From Flavonifractor sp. AGMB03687 (GTDB lineage Bacteria; Bacillota; Clostridia; Oscillospirales; Oscillospiraceae), in assembly GCF_017811815.1 (NCBI RefSeq), contig NZ_JADKZI010000004.1:124001-188000 (forward strand): a stretch of 64,000 nucleotides of DNA, read 5' to 3'. How positions within the stretch are numbered: position 1 is the first letter of the stretch; each line of letters begins with the position of its first letter. The notes under the pieces are model-generated. The model searched no databases. It was not told the DNA's origin and saw only the letters and a list, made by a program, of their open reading frames with translations. The position numbers were made by a program, and so were the translations under genes. Positions 25,755 through 34,376 of this stretch are shown here, in pieces.

Positions 25755-28211
25755 ATGAAACAGTTCCATCGGTTTTTATCCCCGCTGCTGGCATTCTGTC
25801 TGCTGGCCGCCATAGCGCCGGCGGCGTCGGCGGCGGACGAGGATGAAGACACCCATGTGATCGTGCTGGACTCCGTTCAGCAGGACGACGGGACCTACAG
25901 CCACTCCGCCTCCCTGGACGGGGCGGCAGTGAACGAATACGATTACACCTGGCACGCCGACCCCAGCCAGGTCCACGACGAGGTGGATGACGCCCCCGCC
26001 GAATACTACACCGGCACCCAGCCGGGAGACGAGGCCGTCTACATTGCCCACGACATCTACTACTATCCGGAGCTGGACCCGGACCAGTTCGTCAAGGTCA
26101 ACTACGACGGCGACCAGGAGTGGGCCTACTACTACACTGCTGAGGGCTATGAGGACTACATCTTTGCCACCCTCCCCGTCAGCGGCAGCAGCGTACCCAC
26201 CGACATGATGCACACGGCGGAGGAGGCTTATGAGAACGCGGTCCTCCACATCACCCAGCCGGGCACCTATGTGCTGGAGGGAGAATGGTACGGTCAGATC
26301 TGGATCGATCTGGGGGATTCCAACGATACCTTTACCGACCCTGACGCCAAAGTCACCCTGATTCTCAACGGGGTGGACGTGACCTGCACCGTGGCCCCCG
26401 CCCTGGTGTTCTACAGCGTGTATGAATGCGACAACACCTGGGAGGACCAGACCGCCTGGTCCCACACGGTAGACACCGCCGACGCAGGCGCCAACGTGAT
26501 TCTGGCAGACGGTACCGTAAACAACTTCAGCGGTGAAAACATCTACCGCATGCTGGAGGCCAAGTACAAGAGCGGTGAGAGCAGCAGTTCCCAGAGCGTG
26601 GCCCTTCAGAAAAAGCGGATGAAAATCGATGGCGCGTTCTACTCCTACCAGTCTATGAACATCGACGGCCAGGAGGAGGGCACCGGCGTGCTCAACATCA
26701 CCGCCGGCTATGAGGGTCTGGACACCGAACTCCATTTGACCATCAACGGCGGCCAGGTCAACATTTACTCCCAGAACGACGGCATCAACGTCAATGAGGA
26801 CGGGGTCTCTGTGGTCACCATCAACGGCGGCTCCCTCCATATCCTGGCCGGCCTGGGCAATGAGGGCGACGGCATCGACTCCAACGGCTATCTGGTCATC
26901 AACGGGGGTACCGTGGTGGCTATGGCCAATCCCAATTCTGACTCCGGCCTGGATTCCGACCGGGGCTCCTATGTGAACGGGGGCACCGTGCTGGCTCTGG
27001 GCTCCACCATGGACTGGGCAGAGGCTGATGACTCCAATGACTCCAACCAGGTCACCATGAACCTGCAGTTCTCCTCCTCTCAGAGTGCCGACGAGGCCAT
27101 CATCGTCACCGACACCGACGGCAATGTGGTCTTTGCCTACGACCCGGACAAGGATGAAGTGGCCGGCTCCAATGCCCGTTGGTACCAGGGCGCGGTCCTC
27201 TCCTGCGCCGATCTGACGGTGGGTGAGCAGTACTTCGTCTACGTGGGCGGCGATGTGACCGGTGCGGAGACCGCCGGTGTCTATGACATCACCACCGTCA
27301 CCGGCTTCACCGATGAGGCCAAGCAGCAGTGCTACACCGGCACTGACGTAGGCTTTGGCCGACCCGGCGGCAGACCGGACGACGGCACCATGCCCGGCGA
27401 ACCGCCCACGGAGGGTGATTTCCCCGGTGCGCCTCCTGCTGACGGTATGACACCCGGCCAGCCTCCGGAGGACGGCCAGGACCGCCCGGAGCTTCCGGAG
27501 GATTTCGATCCCTCCCAGATGGAACGGCCGGGCGGCTTTGATCCCGGCGCCATGGGCGGCTCCGGTGAACAGACCAATCAGACCGCCTCCATCTACTTTA
27601 CCATGACCGATAAGGTCAACGACTTCTCCGGCGTGTCCGATTACGACAGTCAGTCCACCACGCTCTTCACCGACGTGGAGGCAGGGTCCTGGTACGACAG
27701 CGCCGTGCACTACGTCTATGAGAAGGGGCTGATGACCGGTACCTCTACCACCACCTTCAGCCCGTCCACCACCTCCACCCGCGGCATGATGGCCACCACT
27801 CTTTACCGGATGGAGGGCTCCCCCGCTGTGGACGGTACCATCTCCTTCTCCGATGTGGCGGAGGGCCGGTATGACACCGAGGCCATCCTCTGGGCCTCTC
27901 AGGAGGGGCTTCTGCTGGGCTACGGCAACGGTACCTTCGGTCCCGACGACCTTATCACCCGGGAGCAACTGGCCACCCTTCTTTACCGCTACGCCGCGTA
28001 CAAGGGCTGGGACACCACCTCCGCCGCCGATCTGTCCGGCTACAGCGACAGCGGCTCCATCAGCTCCTTTGCCCAGGAGGCCATGGCCTGGGCGGTGGCC
28101 CAGGGCCTGATCCAGGGCACCGGTACATCTACCCTCTCCCCTGCCAGCAGCGCCACCCGCGCTGAGGTAGCTACCATTCTGATGCGCTTCTGCCAGAGCT
28201 TTGAGGCATAA
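25755..28211 (+). CDS. Secreted beta-helix carbohydrate-binding-type protein with three SLH domains
   Basis: The 818 residues begin with a signal peptide (about 1-27, cleaved near ASAAD). Residues about 200-480 resemble the Cthe_2159-type beta-helix family, reported to bind acidic polysaccharides and calcium: repeated INGGxV units such as LTINGGQVNIYSQNDGINV, GGSLHILAGLGNEGDGIDSN and GLDSDRGSYVNGG. A Pro/Gly/Asp-rich linker (about 535-600) leads to three S-layer-homology domains (about 640-815; LFTDVEAGSWYDSAV, FSDVAEGRYDTEAI, GYSDSGSISSFAQEA) that should attach it to the cell wall. ATG 25755 has AAGAAGG upstream. It probably displays a glycan-binding module at the surface and may answer to the flanking TetR proteins. 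Confidence 0.88.
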   Translation: MKQFHRFLSPLLAFCLLAAIAPAASAADEDEDTHVIVLDSVQQDDGTYSHSASLDGAAVNEYDYTWHADPSQVHDEVDDAPAEYYTGTQPGDEAVYIAHDIYYYPELDPDQFVKVNYDGDQEWAYYYTAEGYEDYIFATLPVSGSSVPTDMMHTAEEAYENAVLHITQPGTYVLEGEWYGQIWIDLGDSNDTFTDPDAKVTLILNGVDVTCTVAPALVFYSVYECDNTWEDQTAWSHTVDTADAGANVILADGTVNNFSGENIYRMLEAKYKSGESSSSQSVALQKKRMKIDGAFYSYQSMNIDGQEEGTGVLNITAGYEGLDTELHLTINGGQVNIYSQNDGINVNEDGVSVVTINGGSLHILAGLGNEGDGIDSNGYLVINGGTVVAMANPNSDSGLDSDRGSYVNGGTVLALGSTMDWAEADDSNDSNQVTMNLQFSSSQSADEAIIVTDTDGNVVFAYDPDKDEVAGSNARWYQGAVLSCADLTVGEQYFVYVGGDVTGAETAGVYDITTVTGFTDEAKQQCYTGTDVGFGRPGGRPDDGTMPGEPPTEGDFPGAPPADGMTPGQPPEDGQDRPELPEDFDPSQMERPGGFDPGAMGGSGEQTNQTASIYFTMTDKVNDFSGVSDYDSQSTTLFTDVEAGSWYDSAVHYVYEKGLMTGTSTTTFSPSTTSTRGMMATTLYRMEGSPAVDGTISFSDVAEGRYDTEAILWASQEGLLLGYGNGTFGPDDLITREQLATLLYRYAAYKGWDTTSAADLSGYSDSGSISSFAQEAMAWAVAQGLIQGTGTSTLSPASSATRAEVATILMRFCQSFEA

Positions 28212-28226
28212 CCCTTTCCCAAGGAA

Positions 28227-28269
28227 ACTCCCCCGGCACCGCTGGAACAGACAGCGGCACCGGGGGAGT
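28227..28269. terminator. Bidirectional intrinsic terminator
   Basis: A long stem (ACTCCCCCGG..CCGCTG / CAGCGG..CCGGGGGAGT, with CA on both sides) with a 7-nt loop and T-rich flank lies between the convergent stops at 28211 and 28278. Confidence 0.85.
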
Positions 28270-28277
28270 GTTCTGTT

Positions 28278-28457
28278 TCAGGAGTTATCGTCCTCCTGCT
28301 CCGGGGGCAGAGGATGCCACGCCGGGGGCTCCTTACGGCCCCGGAACAGACCTTTAAGCCACTTCAGTACCCCCTCCACCAGGTGGAACCACAGGTTACC
28401 CACCACAAATACCAGGAGCAGGACCACCAAAAAGGCTCCTATGGTGCCAAGGGACAT
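28278..28457 (-). CDS. Small single-helix membrane protein (59 aa)
   Basis: A 59-residue protein with one membrane helix (LGTIGAFLVVLLLVFVVGNL, from residue 3), then an amphipathic basic stretch (VLKWLKGLFRGRK) and an acidic tail (PEQEDDNS). The ATG at 28457 has GAGGGAG about 6 nt upstream, 10 nt after the stop of the preceding gene, so the two form an operon. No family is recognised; it may tether its partner at the membrane. Confidence 0.7.
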   Translation of the reverse strand: MSLGTIGAFLVVLLLVFVVGNLWFHLVEGVLKWLKGLFRGRKEPPAWHPLPPEQEDDNS

Positions 28458-28467
28458 GTCCGCTCCC

Positions 28468-28953
28468 TCACTTCTTGGCAAACTGGTTCATGAAGAACTC
28501 GGTAAAGGCCGACAGCTCTCCCTCCTGGGACACATAGACGTACAGGCTCTCGTCCTCCAGCCAGTCGTAAGCATTGATGCCGATATAGCTCTTCTTGTCC
28601 GGATAGATGATGAAGGCATCAGTGGGGTACTTGTTGCGGTAGGCCTTCAAAATCTCGGACCGGCGGTAGTAAGTAGGATCGCCGCAGCCGGAGAGGTCGG
28701 GCACCGTGGGCACCACCACGATGGTCTGGGGGGCCTCATTCCATCCCACGATCAGGTTCCCGATCCTGGTCTTGCTGCCGTGGACAAAGCCGTAGTTGAA
28801 CCGCGCCACGTCCTCGGTGTAGCCGAAAATGATGCGGTAATCCCCGCCGTTCTCCACCACCTGATCAAAGAGCAGCCGCATCTTTCTGGCGTTGGCGTTA
28901 CTCTTCTCCACGTCCACTTCCGGACCCTTGAACAGCTTGCTGAAAATACCCAT
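28468..28953 (-). CDS. Unknown soluble protein (161 aa), first gene of a small operon
   Basis: A 161-residue protein without signal or membrane segment. It starts MGIFSKLFKGPEVDVEKSN, which could be an amphipathic membrane-touching helix, followed by an alpha/beta body with IIFGYTEDVARFNYGF, GNLIVGWNEAPQTIVVVPTV and a run of charged residues before DAFIIYPDKKSYIGI. ATG 28953 has AGGAGG 8 nt upstream. It is followed at 10 nt by a small membrane-protein gene. About 70 nt upstream lies a copy of the palindromic AT-rich element also found before the TetR gene at 29733, so it is probably under control of that regulator. Confidence 0.75.
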   Translation of the reverse strand: MGIFSKLFKGPEVDVEKSNANARKMRLLFDQVVENGGDYRIIFGYTEDVARFNYGFVHGSKTRIGNLIVGWNEAPQTIVVVPTVPDLSGCGDPTYYRRSEILKAYRNKYPTDAFIIYPDKKSYIGINAYDWLEDESLYVYVSQEGELSAFTEFFMNQFAKK

Positions 28954-29022
28954 ACCTGCTTCCTCCTGTTTGATGATTGTATGTGGTTCGCTCCGCCCTC
29001 AGGCAGACCGCAATCCCCAGCA

Positions 29023-29060
29023 CAAAATAAAGATAATTTTCTAATTTTGTTTTTATTATA
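29023..29060 (-). promoter_or_regulatory. Candidate TetR operator A (upstream of the 28953 operon)
   Basis: An AT-rich imperfect palindrome beginning CAAAATAAAGATAA, matching the element at 29744-29781 at 31 of 38 positions. On the minus strand it includes TATAAT and lies between the TetR stop and the 28953 start. Confidence 0.6.
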
Positions 29061-29112
29061 TGGAAAAAGAAATCCGTCTGAATCCAGGGCAAAACCGTTG
29101 CATTCGGACGGA

Positions 29113-29733
29113 TTATTGGGACGTTTCCCGGCGCATATCCGCCAGGCAGTCCACAATGGCGTTGATCTGAACCTCCACGGTGCGGTCCACCGCCTCCGGT
29201 ACCAGCATAGGCAGACTTTCCGGAATCGCCCGACGGATGATAATGGCTGCCAGGCTGAGGTTGGTAAACAGCTGGATATTGGCCGCATCTGCCGGAACGC
29301 CGAAGCACTCCAGCAGACGGCCAAAGAGCAGGGCCTGCTTCTCCCGAAAGGTCTGATAGCTCTCGGGAGACATCCGCCGAAAAAGCTGCTTCTGCTCCTC
29401 CATGTTCATGACCGCAATGCCGCTGCGCTCGCCATAGCAGCAGGCATGGAGAAACTGCCGCACCCCCTCCCGCCAGCTGAGGGCGGGGTCCTCCATCAGG
29501 CGGCGGGCATAGGCCACCACCCTGGACTGCTGAAGGTAGAGGGCCTCCACGATCAAGTCCTCCTTGCTGGCAAAGAAGGAGTAAAAAAAGGTGCGCGAGA
29601 TCCCTACCGCGGTGTAGACCTGCTCCACCGTGGTGTGCTGGATCCCCTGCTTGGCCATCAGCTCCAGGGCTGTGGTCATCAGCCTGCCCCGGATCTGTTC
29701 CCGCTCCTCCTCTGAATAGGCGACCTTCGGCAT
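29113..29733 (-). CDS. TetR/AcrR-family regulator, paralogue 2
   Basis: The 206-residue paralogue of the 24930 regulator shares the HTH (VEQVYTAVGISRTFFYSFFASKEDL), ARRLMEDPALSWREG, the CCYGERSG motif and overall length. The two must share ancestry and perhaps a related ligand; the conserved Cys pair in CCYG could sense redox state or thiol-reactive compounds (inference). ATG 29733 is followed upstream by an AT-rich palindrome that recurs before the 28953 operon, suggesting autoregulation plus control of that operon. Confidence 0.9.
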   Translation of the reverse strand: MPKVAYSEEEREQIRGRLMTTALELMAKQGIQHTTVEQVYTAVGISRTFFYSFFASKEDLIVEALYLQQSRVVAYARRLMEDPALSWREGVRQFLHACCYGERSGIAVMNMEEQKQLFRRMSPESYQTFREKQALLFGRLLECFGVPADAANIQLFTNLSLAAIIIRRAIPESLPMLVPEAVDRTVEVQINAIVDCLADMRRETSQ

Positions 29734-29743
29734 TGTGCCCTCC

Positions 29744-29781
29744 CAAAATAAAGATAAATTTACTATCTTGTATTTATTTTA
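29744..29781 (-). promoter_or_regulatory. Candidate TetR operator B (upstream of the 29733 TetR gene)
   Basis: The same AT-rich palindromic element as at 29023-29060: left arm AAAATAAAGATAA, right arm ending TATTTATTTT. It lies 10 nt upstream of the TetR start codon. Confidence 0.6.
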
Positions 29782-29812
29782 CCATAAGCCTGGCCTGGAA
29801 GTCAATCTTGGC

Positions 29813-30682
29813 TCACACCCGGCGACTGTTCTCCGGACGAATGCGCCGCTTCCCTTCCAGCGCAGCGTCAAGGGCAGCTAGGAACCGCTCCCGCTCCTCC
29901 CCTAGGGTCCCCTTCAGGGGAAGGTAGTTGGAGGCGTGGTCGCAGGTGAAATGCAGCGGGTCCACCGTCAGGTTGGCCACCAGATAACGCACCTCACGCA
30001 AGATTTCCTCCGGCGTGCAGGGGACAAACTTTCCCTGTCTCCAGTCAGCATACAGCTTGGTACCCGGCTCCAGCACCAGGGTCAGCAGAGAGAGATGGCG
30101 GGGCTTCATGCGGTTAATGAGTTCCGCGGTATCCCGGGCGTGGACCAGGCCGGTTCCGCTGCCCGCCAGCCCCAGCAACACCATGGCCCACAGGTCCAGT
30201 CCGGCCTCCCTCAGCATGGTCCCCGCCTGGAGCATCTGCGAGGCATCCACCCCTTTTCCGATCTGCTTCAGCAGCGCATCGCTGCCCGTCTCCACCCCCA
30301 GGTAGGCCCGGGTCAGGCCCGCCACCCGCAGGGCCCGCAGCTCCTCCGGCGTCTTACTCAAAGTGGAGCGGGGACCAGCATAGACGCCCACCTTGGTCAG
30401 GGACGGAAAGGCCTCATAGAGCGCCCGGAGTATGCGCAGCAGGTCCTCCGTCTCCATGCCGATGGCGTCGCCGTCGCACAGAAAAACCCGTGTCACATCT
30501 CCGTAATAGGCTTTGGCCATGCGGATATCCTCCAGAATATCCGCCATATCCCGCACATGGAACACTTTATCCTTATACATCCCGCAAAAGGTACAGGCAT
30601 TGTGGGAGCAGCCCACCGTCACCTGGAGCAGATAGCTGTGCCGCTCTCCCGGCGGGCGGTAAATGGTACCCTCGTATCGCAT
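29813..30682 (-). CDS. Radical SAM protein
   Basis: The 289 residues carry the radical SAM cluster motif as CSHNACTFC (CX4CX2C spacing, seen in a Clostridial subfamily with GCSxNxCxFC), followed by MYKDKVF. Other marks are VFLCDGDAIGM, GLTRAYLGVETGSD (the GxE-type strand) and a C-terminal segment FTCDHASNYLPLKG. The enzyme should cleave S-adenosylmethionine to a 5'-deoxyadenosyl radical; the substrate is unknown. ATG 30682 is preceded by GGGGAAG; extending further upstream gives non-conserved residues. It is a single-gene unit. Confidence 0.9.
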   Translation of the reverse strand: MRYEGTIYRPPGERHSYLLQVTVGCSHNACTFCGMYKDKVFHVRDMADILEDIRMAKAYYGDVTRVFLCDGDAIGMETEDLLRILRALYEAFPSLTKVGVYAGPRSTLSKTPEELRALRVAGLTRAYLGVETGSDALLKQIGKGVDASQMLQAGTMLREAGLDLWAMVLLGLAGSGTGLVHARDTAELINRMKPRHLSLLTLVLEPGTKLYADWRQGKFVPCTPEEILREVRYLVANLTVDPLHFTCDHASNYLPLKGTLGEERERFLAALDAALEGKRRIRPENSRRV

Positions 30683-30873
30683 TTGTCTTCCCCATTTCTT
30701 TTTATGGACCGTGAATTTATCATAGCATGTTTCCCACGTTTTGAACAGGCACAACCGGCTACATCCATCTATGCACAAAAGGCATTTTTACCGGAAGCAA
30801 ACAGGCATTAGACAGGGACGAAAACTGGGTCTACAATAGTGCCATAAAAGAGTCTCTTATGGGAGGTCATCCT

Positions 30874-31623
30874 ATGGAAGTATCTCTGTCTACAAAGGAA
30901 TATTGTGAGGCGCATTTTGACCAAGACCCCTTCGGGCTGGCACAGAGCGCCTCGGAATTTTCCGTGTTCTTTTCCAACTTTGCCTTCGATGAAGTAATTC
31001 GTCAGAGCAAACTGGACGACAAAACCCGTTTTATGGCTATTCTGGCCGCCCTTATGGGCTGTCAGGGGCTGGACACCTTCCGTGCCATGGTACCGGGCGC
31101 CCTCAAAAGCGGTATGACGCCTGTGGAACTCCGGGAAGTGGTCTACCAGGGAACCGCCTATCTGGGCCTTGGCCGGACGCTCCCCTTCCTGTATGCAACC
31201 AATGCGGTCTTGCAGGAGCAGGGCATGTCCATTCCCCTTCCGGAGCAGGGCACCACCACGCCGGATACCCGGATCAAGGCAGGCAACCAGGCTCAGGTGG
31301 ATATCTTCGGCGACCAGATGCGGGGCTTCCAGGACAGCGGCCCGGAGGAGAGCCGCCACATCAACCGCTGGCTGGCCGGTAACTGCTTCGGCGACTATTA
31401 CACTCGAGGCGGACTGGACTATTGCCAGCGGGAGCTGATCACCTTCTGCTTTCTGGCCGCTCAGGGCGGGTGCGAGCCCCAGCTGATCAGCCACGCCGCC
31501 GCCAACCTGCGCATCGGCAACGACAAGCTCTTCCTCATCGATGTGATCTCCCAGTGTCTGCCCTACATCGGCTACCCCCGCAGCCTGAATGCCCTGCGCT
31601 GCGTCAACGAAGCTGCCAAATAA
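30874..31623 (+). CDS. Carboxymuconolactone decarboxylase-family protein, two-domain
   Basis: The 249 residues contain two CMD/AhpD-fold repeats. The first (about 40-120) has LDDKTRFMAILAALMGCQG and MTPVELREVVYQGTAYLG. The second (about 165-245) has CFGDYYTRGGLDYCQRELI, FCFLAAQGGCEPQLISHAAA and NLRIGN. The AhpD-like CxxC thiol pair is absent in the first repeat, so peroxidase-reductant activity is doubtful. ATG 30874 has GGGAGG 7 nt upstream. Its exact reaction is not known for this subfamily. Confidence 0.9.
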   Translation: MEVSLSTKEYCEAHFDQDPFGLAQSASEFSVFFSNFAFDEVIRQSKLDDKTRFMAILAALMGCQGLDTFRAMVPGALKSGMTPVELREVVYQGTAYLGLGRTLPFLYATNAVLQEQGMSIPLPEQGTTTPDTRIKAGNQAQVDIFGDQMRGFQDSGPEESRHINRWLAGNCFGDYYTRGGLDYCQRELITFCFLAAQGGCEPQLISHAAANLRIGNDKLFLIDVISQCLPYIGYPRSLNALRCVNEAAK

Positions 31624-31627
31624 AAGA

Positions 31628-31663
31628 AAAAAGACCTGAAATCTTATGATTTCAGGTCTTTTT
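31628..31663 (+). terminator. Intrinsic terminator
   Basis: A 16-bp perfect stem (AAAAAGACCTGAAATC / GATTTCAGGTCTTTTT) with loop TTAT directly follows the 31623 stop and abuts the left end of the integrated element. Confidence 0.92.
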
Positions 31664-31707
31664 GGTGGAGATAAGCGGGATCGAACCGCTGACCTCTTGA
31701 ATGCCAT
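31663..31707. repeat. Left attachment-site repeat (truncated tRNA-Ala copy)
   Basis: These 45 bp are identical to 41941-41985, the 3' 45 bp of tRNA-Ala(GGC) including CCA. The match stops within the anticodon arm and continues into unrelated sequence. It marks the left boundary of an element of about 10.3 kb integrated at the tRNA 3' end. About 155 bp of non-coding DNA with AGCC repeats separates it from the integrase stop. Confidence 0.95.
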
Positions 31708-31862
31708 GGAAATAATTTGAATTTTACCCCAATTTCAACATTACTTTATGTACCACCAAAAAAGCAAAAATGCCACATCAAAACTAAACTATGCTACCCA
31801 AATCCCATTCACTTTAATTAGATAAATTTTAGCCAAATCGGGAGCCACCCCCAATTAGCCAT

Positions 31863-33095
31863 TTAAAAGACTAACCCTTTTGAAATCTGCTCCAACATCT
31901 CTTTATTCTTTTTTGCCCTCTCTTCTCTCTGTTTATCTACATACTTCTGAGCCATACGACTATCCTCATGGCCCAATAGTTGCATAACATGAAAGACCGT
32001 AGCATCAGGCTGATTACTTAACAAGGTTGCAGCGGTGTGCCGCAGACGGTGAGGCCGTAACCTATCCACTCCAGTTCCTGACTTCTTCAAATAACGATTA
32101 AGAGCAGTTCGGAAGCCGTCACAAGTCCACGATGGCCCCTTAACCGTTCCAAAAACAAAATCTTCATCAGAGGTTTTTGTTTTGCTAACTGTAGGTGCTT
32201 TTTTTCTCCACTCCATCAGATACTCAATTAAACTATCAGGTACAAGAATTTCTCTTGTACCCGCCTTAGTTTTCGGCAAGCCAACTACTGTTTCCGCAGA
32301 TGTTCGATTGCCGTGTTCATCAAACACCATCTTTTTTGTAAGGGCACGGCTAATGCTAATACAAGCACTTTCAAAATCTATATCTCCCCATTTAAGCGCT
32401 AATGCCTCCTGTGTTCTCATACCTGTATGAATCATAACATTTACAACAGGATATATTGTGTCATGCTGTTTCAATGCAGACATGATCTCGGACAGTTCAT
32501 CAGCAGCTAAAGCCGTAATCTCCTTAGAAACCTTTTTTGCCTTAGGCTTTTTGAACTCACCATTGTCCATTGGATTATGTGGCAGATAGTTCTTACGAAC
32601 AGCCCTCTTAAACATTCTGCCGACCAAATATGCAGTGCGTTTTAAGCTCGTCTGCCCATACTGATAATGCCCATTTACCGTTTCATTTGACATGCGAGCA
32701 AAAAACTTGTTTATCTCGTCAGTGTCTATCTCACCTATATGCCACCCAGTAAAAGCAGAAGCAAAGGGACGCAACATATTACAGTAGTTATCATAGGTCA
32801 CATCAGAAATGCCGCTGTCCTTCAAACCATATTTTTTGAACTCCTCCACAAATTCCTCCACAGTGGCCTGTCCGTTAATAACCACCTTTTCCTCCTCTAA
32901 GTACCCATTCTTACTGAGCCAGAGGTGCATTTTGTCCAGGGCTTCTTGCTCCGTTTTACCTGTCTCCACATGACGGAGCCGCTTGCCGCCTTCATCTTTT
33001 CCAAGACTGTAAGCCGCACCGTACCGCCCGTCTTTCATCCGGTAAACGCTGCCCTCACCGTTTGGCCGTCTAACAATTTTCTTACTCTTACTCAT
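31863..33095 (-). CDS. int: Tyrosine recombinase integrase
   Basis: The 410-residue phage-type integrase has an N-terminal AP2-like arm-binding segment (RPNGEGSVYRMKDGRYGAAY), a SAM-like core-binding domain (about 75-185) and the catalytic domain. Catalytic residues are visible: Arg in IHTGMRTQEAL, His-x-x-Arg in LRPHRLRHTAATL, His in LLGHEDSRMAQKYV and the nucleophile Tyr in QKYVDK. ATG 33095 has AGGAGGG 7 nt upstream. It is adjacent to the left attachment repeat and should catalyse insertion into tRNA-Ala. Its AT-rich codon use differs from the chromosome. Confidence 0.96.
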   Translation of the reverse strand: MSKSKKIVRRPNGEGSVYRMKDGRYGAAYSLGKDEGGKRLRHVETGKTEQEALDKMHLWLSKNGYLEEEKVVINGQATVEEFVEEFKKYGLKDSGISDVTYDNYCNMLRPFASAFTGWHIGEIDTDEINKFFARMSNETVNGHYQYGQTSLKRTAYLVGRMFKRAVRKNYLPHNPMDNGEFKKPKAKKVSKEITALAADELSEIMSALKQHDTIYPVVNVMIHTGMRTQEALALKWGDIDFESACISISRALTKKMVFDEHGNRTSAETVVGLPKTKAGTREILVPDSLIEYLMEWRKKAPTVSKTKTSDEDFVFGTVKGPSWTCDGFRTALNRYLKKSGTGVDRLRPHRLRHTAATLLSNQPDATVFHVMQLLGHEDSRMAQKYVDKQREERAKKNKEMLEQISKGLVF

Positions 33096-33108
33096 TTTTA
33101 TGCCCTCC

Positions 33109-33396
33109 TTAACAAATTCCGGTAACTAAATAATTGGCAACCGCTATAATTGGCACCACTTTGCGGCGGCCTATTGTCCGCACAAAGCGGCACTTCTTCA
33201 GCCAGTCGTAGACATTGCTCTCCCCGACATTGAGGACAGCCTGCAACTGCTTTGCGTCTAGGCAGTCCACCTTATAAGTATCACGGAGTTGCCTGGCTTG
33301 AATTTCAACTAAACGGCCAACATCTATCTGCTGAGGTTGGCCAATTTCTTCATGTTTCTTCTTGTTGAAAAGCACCCCTGTATAAATGCGATCCAT
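33109..33396 (-). CDS. Excisionase-like small DNA-binding protein
   Basis: The 95-residue protein lies 13 nt upstream of int on the same strand. Its C-terminal half has a MerR/Xis-like helix-turn-helix (LDAKQLQAVLNVGESNVYDWLKKC, followed by VRTIGRRKVVPIIAVANYL, the wing). The N-terminal half is charged and unrecognised. ATG 33396 has GGGAGG 7 nt upstream. Position and size suit a recombination directionality factor, though control of int transcription is equally possible. Confidence 0.75.
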   Translation of the reverse strand: MDRIYTGVLFNKKKHEEIGQPQQIDVGRLVEIQARQLRDTYKVDCLDAKQLQAVLNVGESNVYDWLKKCRFVRTIGRRKVVPIIAVANYLVTGIC

Positions 33397-33439
33397 GGTA
33401 AAAACCTCCCTAGATATGTCTTTCACCATGGAATACAAA

Positions 33440-34140
33440 ACTGCTTAAATACTAAGTCCTTTCATACACGATCTAATTTTTGAACATTATAACGCCATGA
33501 AATATGGGTGTCAGCGGCGAGAATAGCCAGAATATCTCCCTTGTAATTAGACGATTATCCAGAATGGGCCGGAACCCAATAAACTCATTCAAGCCCTATA
33601 TGATAGTTAAGTTCAATGAAACAGGTCTGAGCGTTTATGCTTTTATCTGTGTCATTTCAGGCACTTGGGAACATTTGGAACATTTCCCGCCCACATTCTC
33701 AACTAGCCTATTTCATGTAAGATTCCTATTTTTTCTAACTCTCCCTACTCGATTTTTCTATTTTAAAAATCCATCCATTTTACCTACTCTCACAAGGAAA
33801 AATTCTCTACTTCCTTTTTTCGTCTTGACCTAGATATTTTTCTTTCAAACACCTTCAAACAATAAGATTTATCGTTGTCTGTATCATTTCTTGTGTCATT
33901 TTTTATTGAAACATCCTAGATAAACCATCAACTCATCCACGTATTTAATAGTGCGTGTATCTTTCTCGATCTCAACTAGCCCTCTGCCCGTTCTTGCTTT
34001 TCCAGCAACTAAAACAGCAAATTTATAAAATAGGTCAAATACATCATTACAACTAGCCTAACTTACGTATCAAAAAAAGTGCTTGAAAAAGCACAAAAAG
34101 TAGGGGAGCAGCACAATACGCTGCCCCCCTGGTCGGATGT
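33440..34140. other. Non-coding AT-rich region with CAACTAGCC repeats
   Basis: About 700 bp without a credible gene. It contains CAACTAGCC three times (33700-33708, 33973-33981, 34050-34058), the first two within the longer TCTCAACTAGCC. The leftward promoter of xis-int should be in its left part. Related AGCC-containing words occur near both element ends, so these may be recombinase arm sites or regulator sites. Confidence 0.5.
34080..34135 (-). terminator. Hairpin pair after the 34145 gene
   Basis: GGGGAGCAG..CTGCCCCC and, a little further, GTGCTT-GAAA-AAGCAC, followed on the minus strand by a T run, form a plausible terminator for the leftward operon. Confidence 0.6.
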
Positions 34141-34144
34141 GTTT

Positions 34145-34324
34145 TTAATCCTTTGGATTCACACCCCAACGCTTCGCCAGTGCCTTGGTAATGGGGCCAA
34201 GAGTGGCCACATCCTTGGCGTACTGGCCATCCTGTCCCAAGAACAGAAGACCGATCTGTATTCCCTGGGGCGTGAATATTGCATACTGCTGACCCCGCTG
34301 AACCACATACATACCACTCATCAT
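34145..34324 (-). CDS. Small unknown protein (59 aa)
   Basis: A 59-residue protein (MMSGMYVVQRGQQYAIF at the start, ALAKRWGVNPKD at the end) with a strong GGGAGGG site 9 nt upstream of ATG 34324. No signal, helix or known motif. It is the last gene of the leftward cargo set, separated from the upstream secreted-protein gene by a terminator hairpin, so it is probably expressed at a lower level or through read-through. Confidence 0.55.
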   Translation of the reverse strand: MMSGMYVVQRGQQYAIFTPQGIQIGLLFLGQDGQYAKDVATLGPITKALAKRWGVNPKD

Positions 34325-34348
34325 GGCTAAATTCCCTCCCAATAAAAA

Positions 34349-34376
34349 ATATACTCCATCTGTAAATGGAGTATAT
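34349..34376 (-). terminator. Intrinsic terminator after the 512-aa secreted protein
   Basis: An 11-bp perfect stem (ATATACTCCAT / ATGGAGTATAT) overlaps the stop codon region and is followed on the minus strand by TTTTTTATT. Confidence 0.85.

Noticed and set aside
33504-33833. 109-codon plus-strand frame in the AT-rich gap before xis
   Set aside because: No ribosome site, Phe/Ser/Thr-rich random-looking sequence, and it overlaps the repeated CAACTAGCC region.
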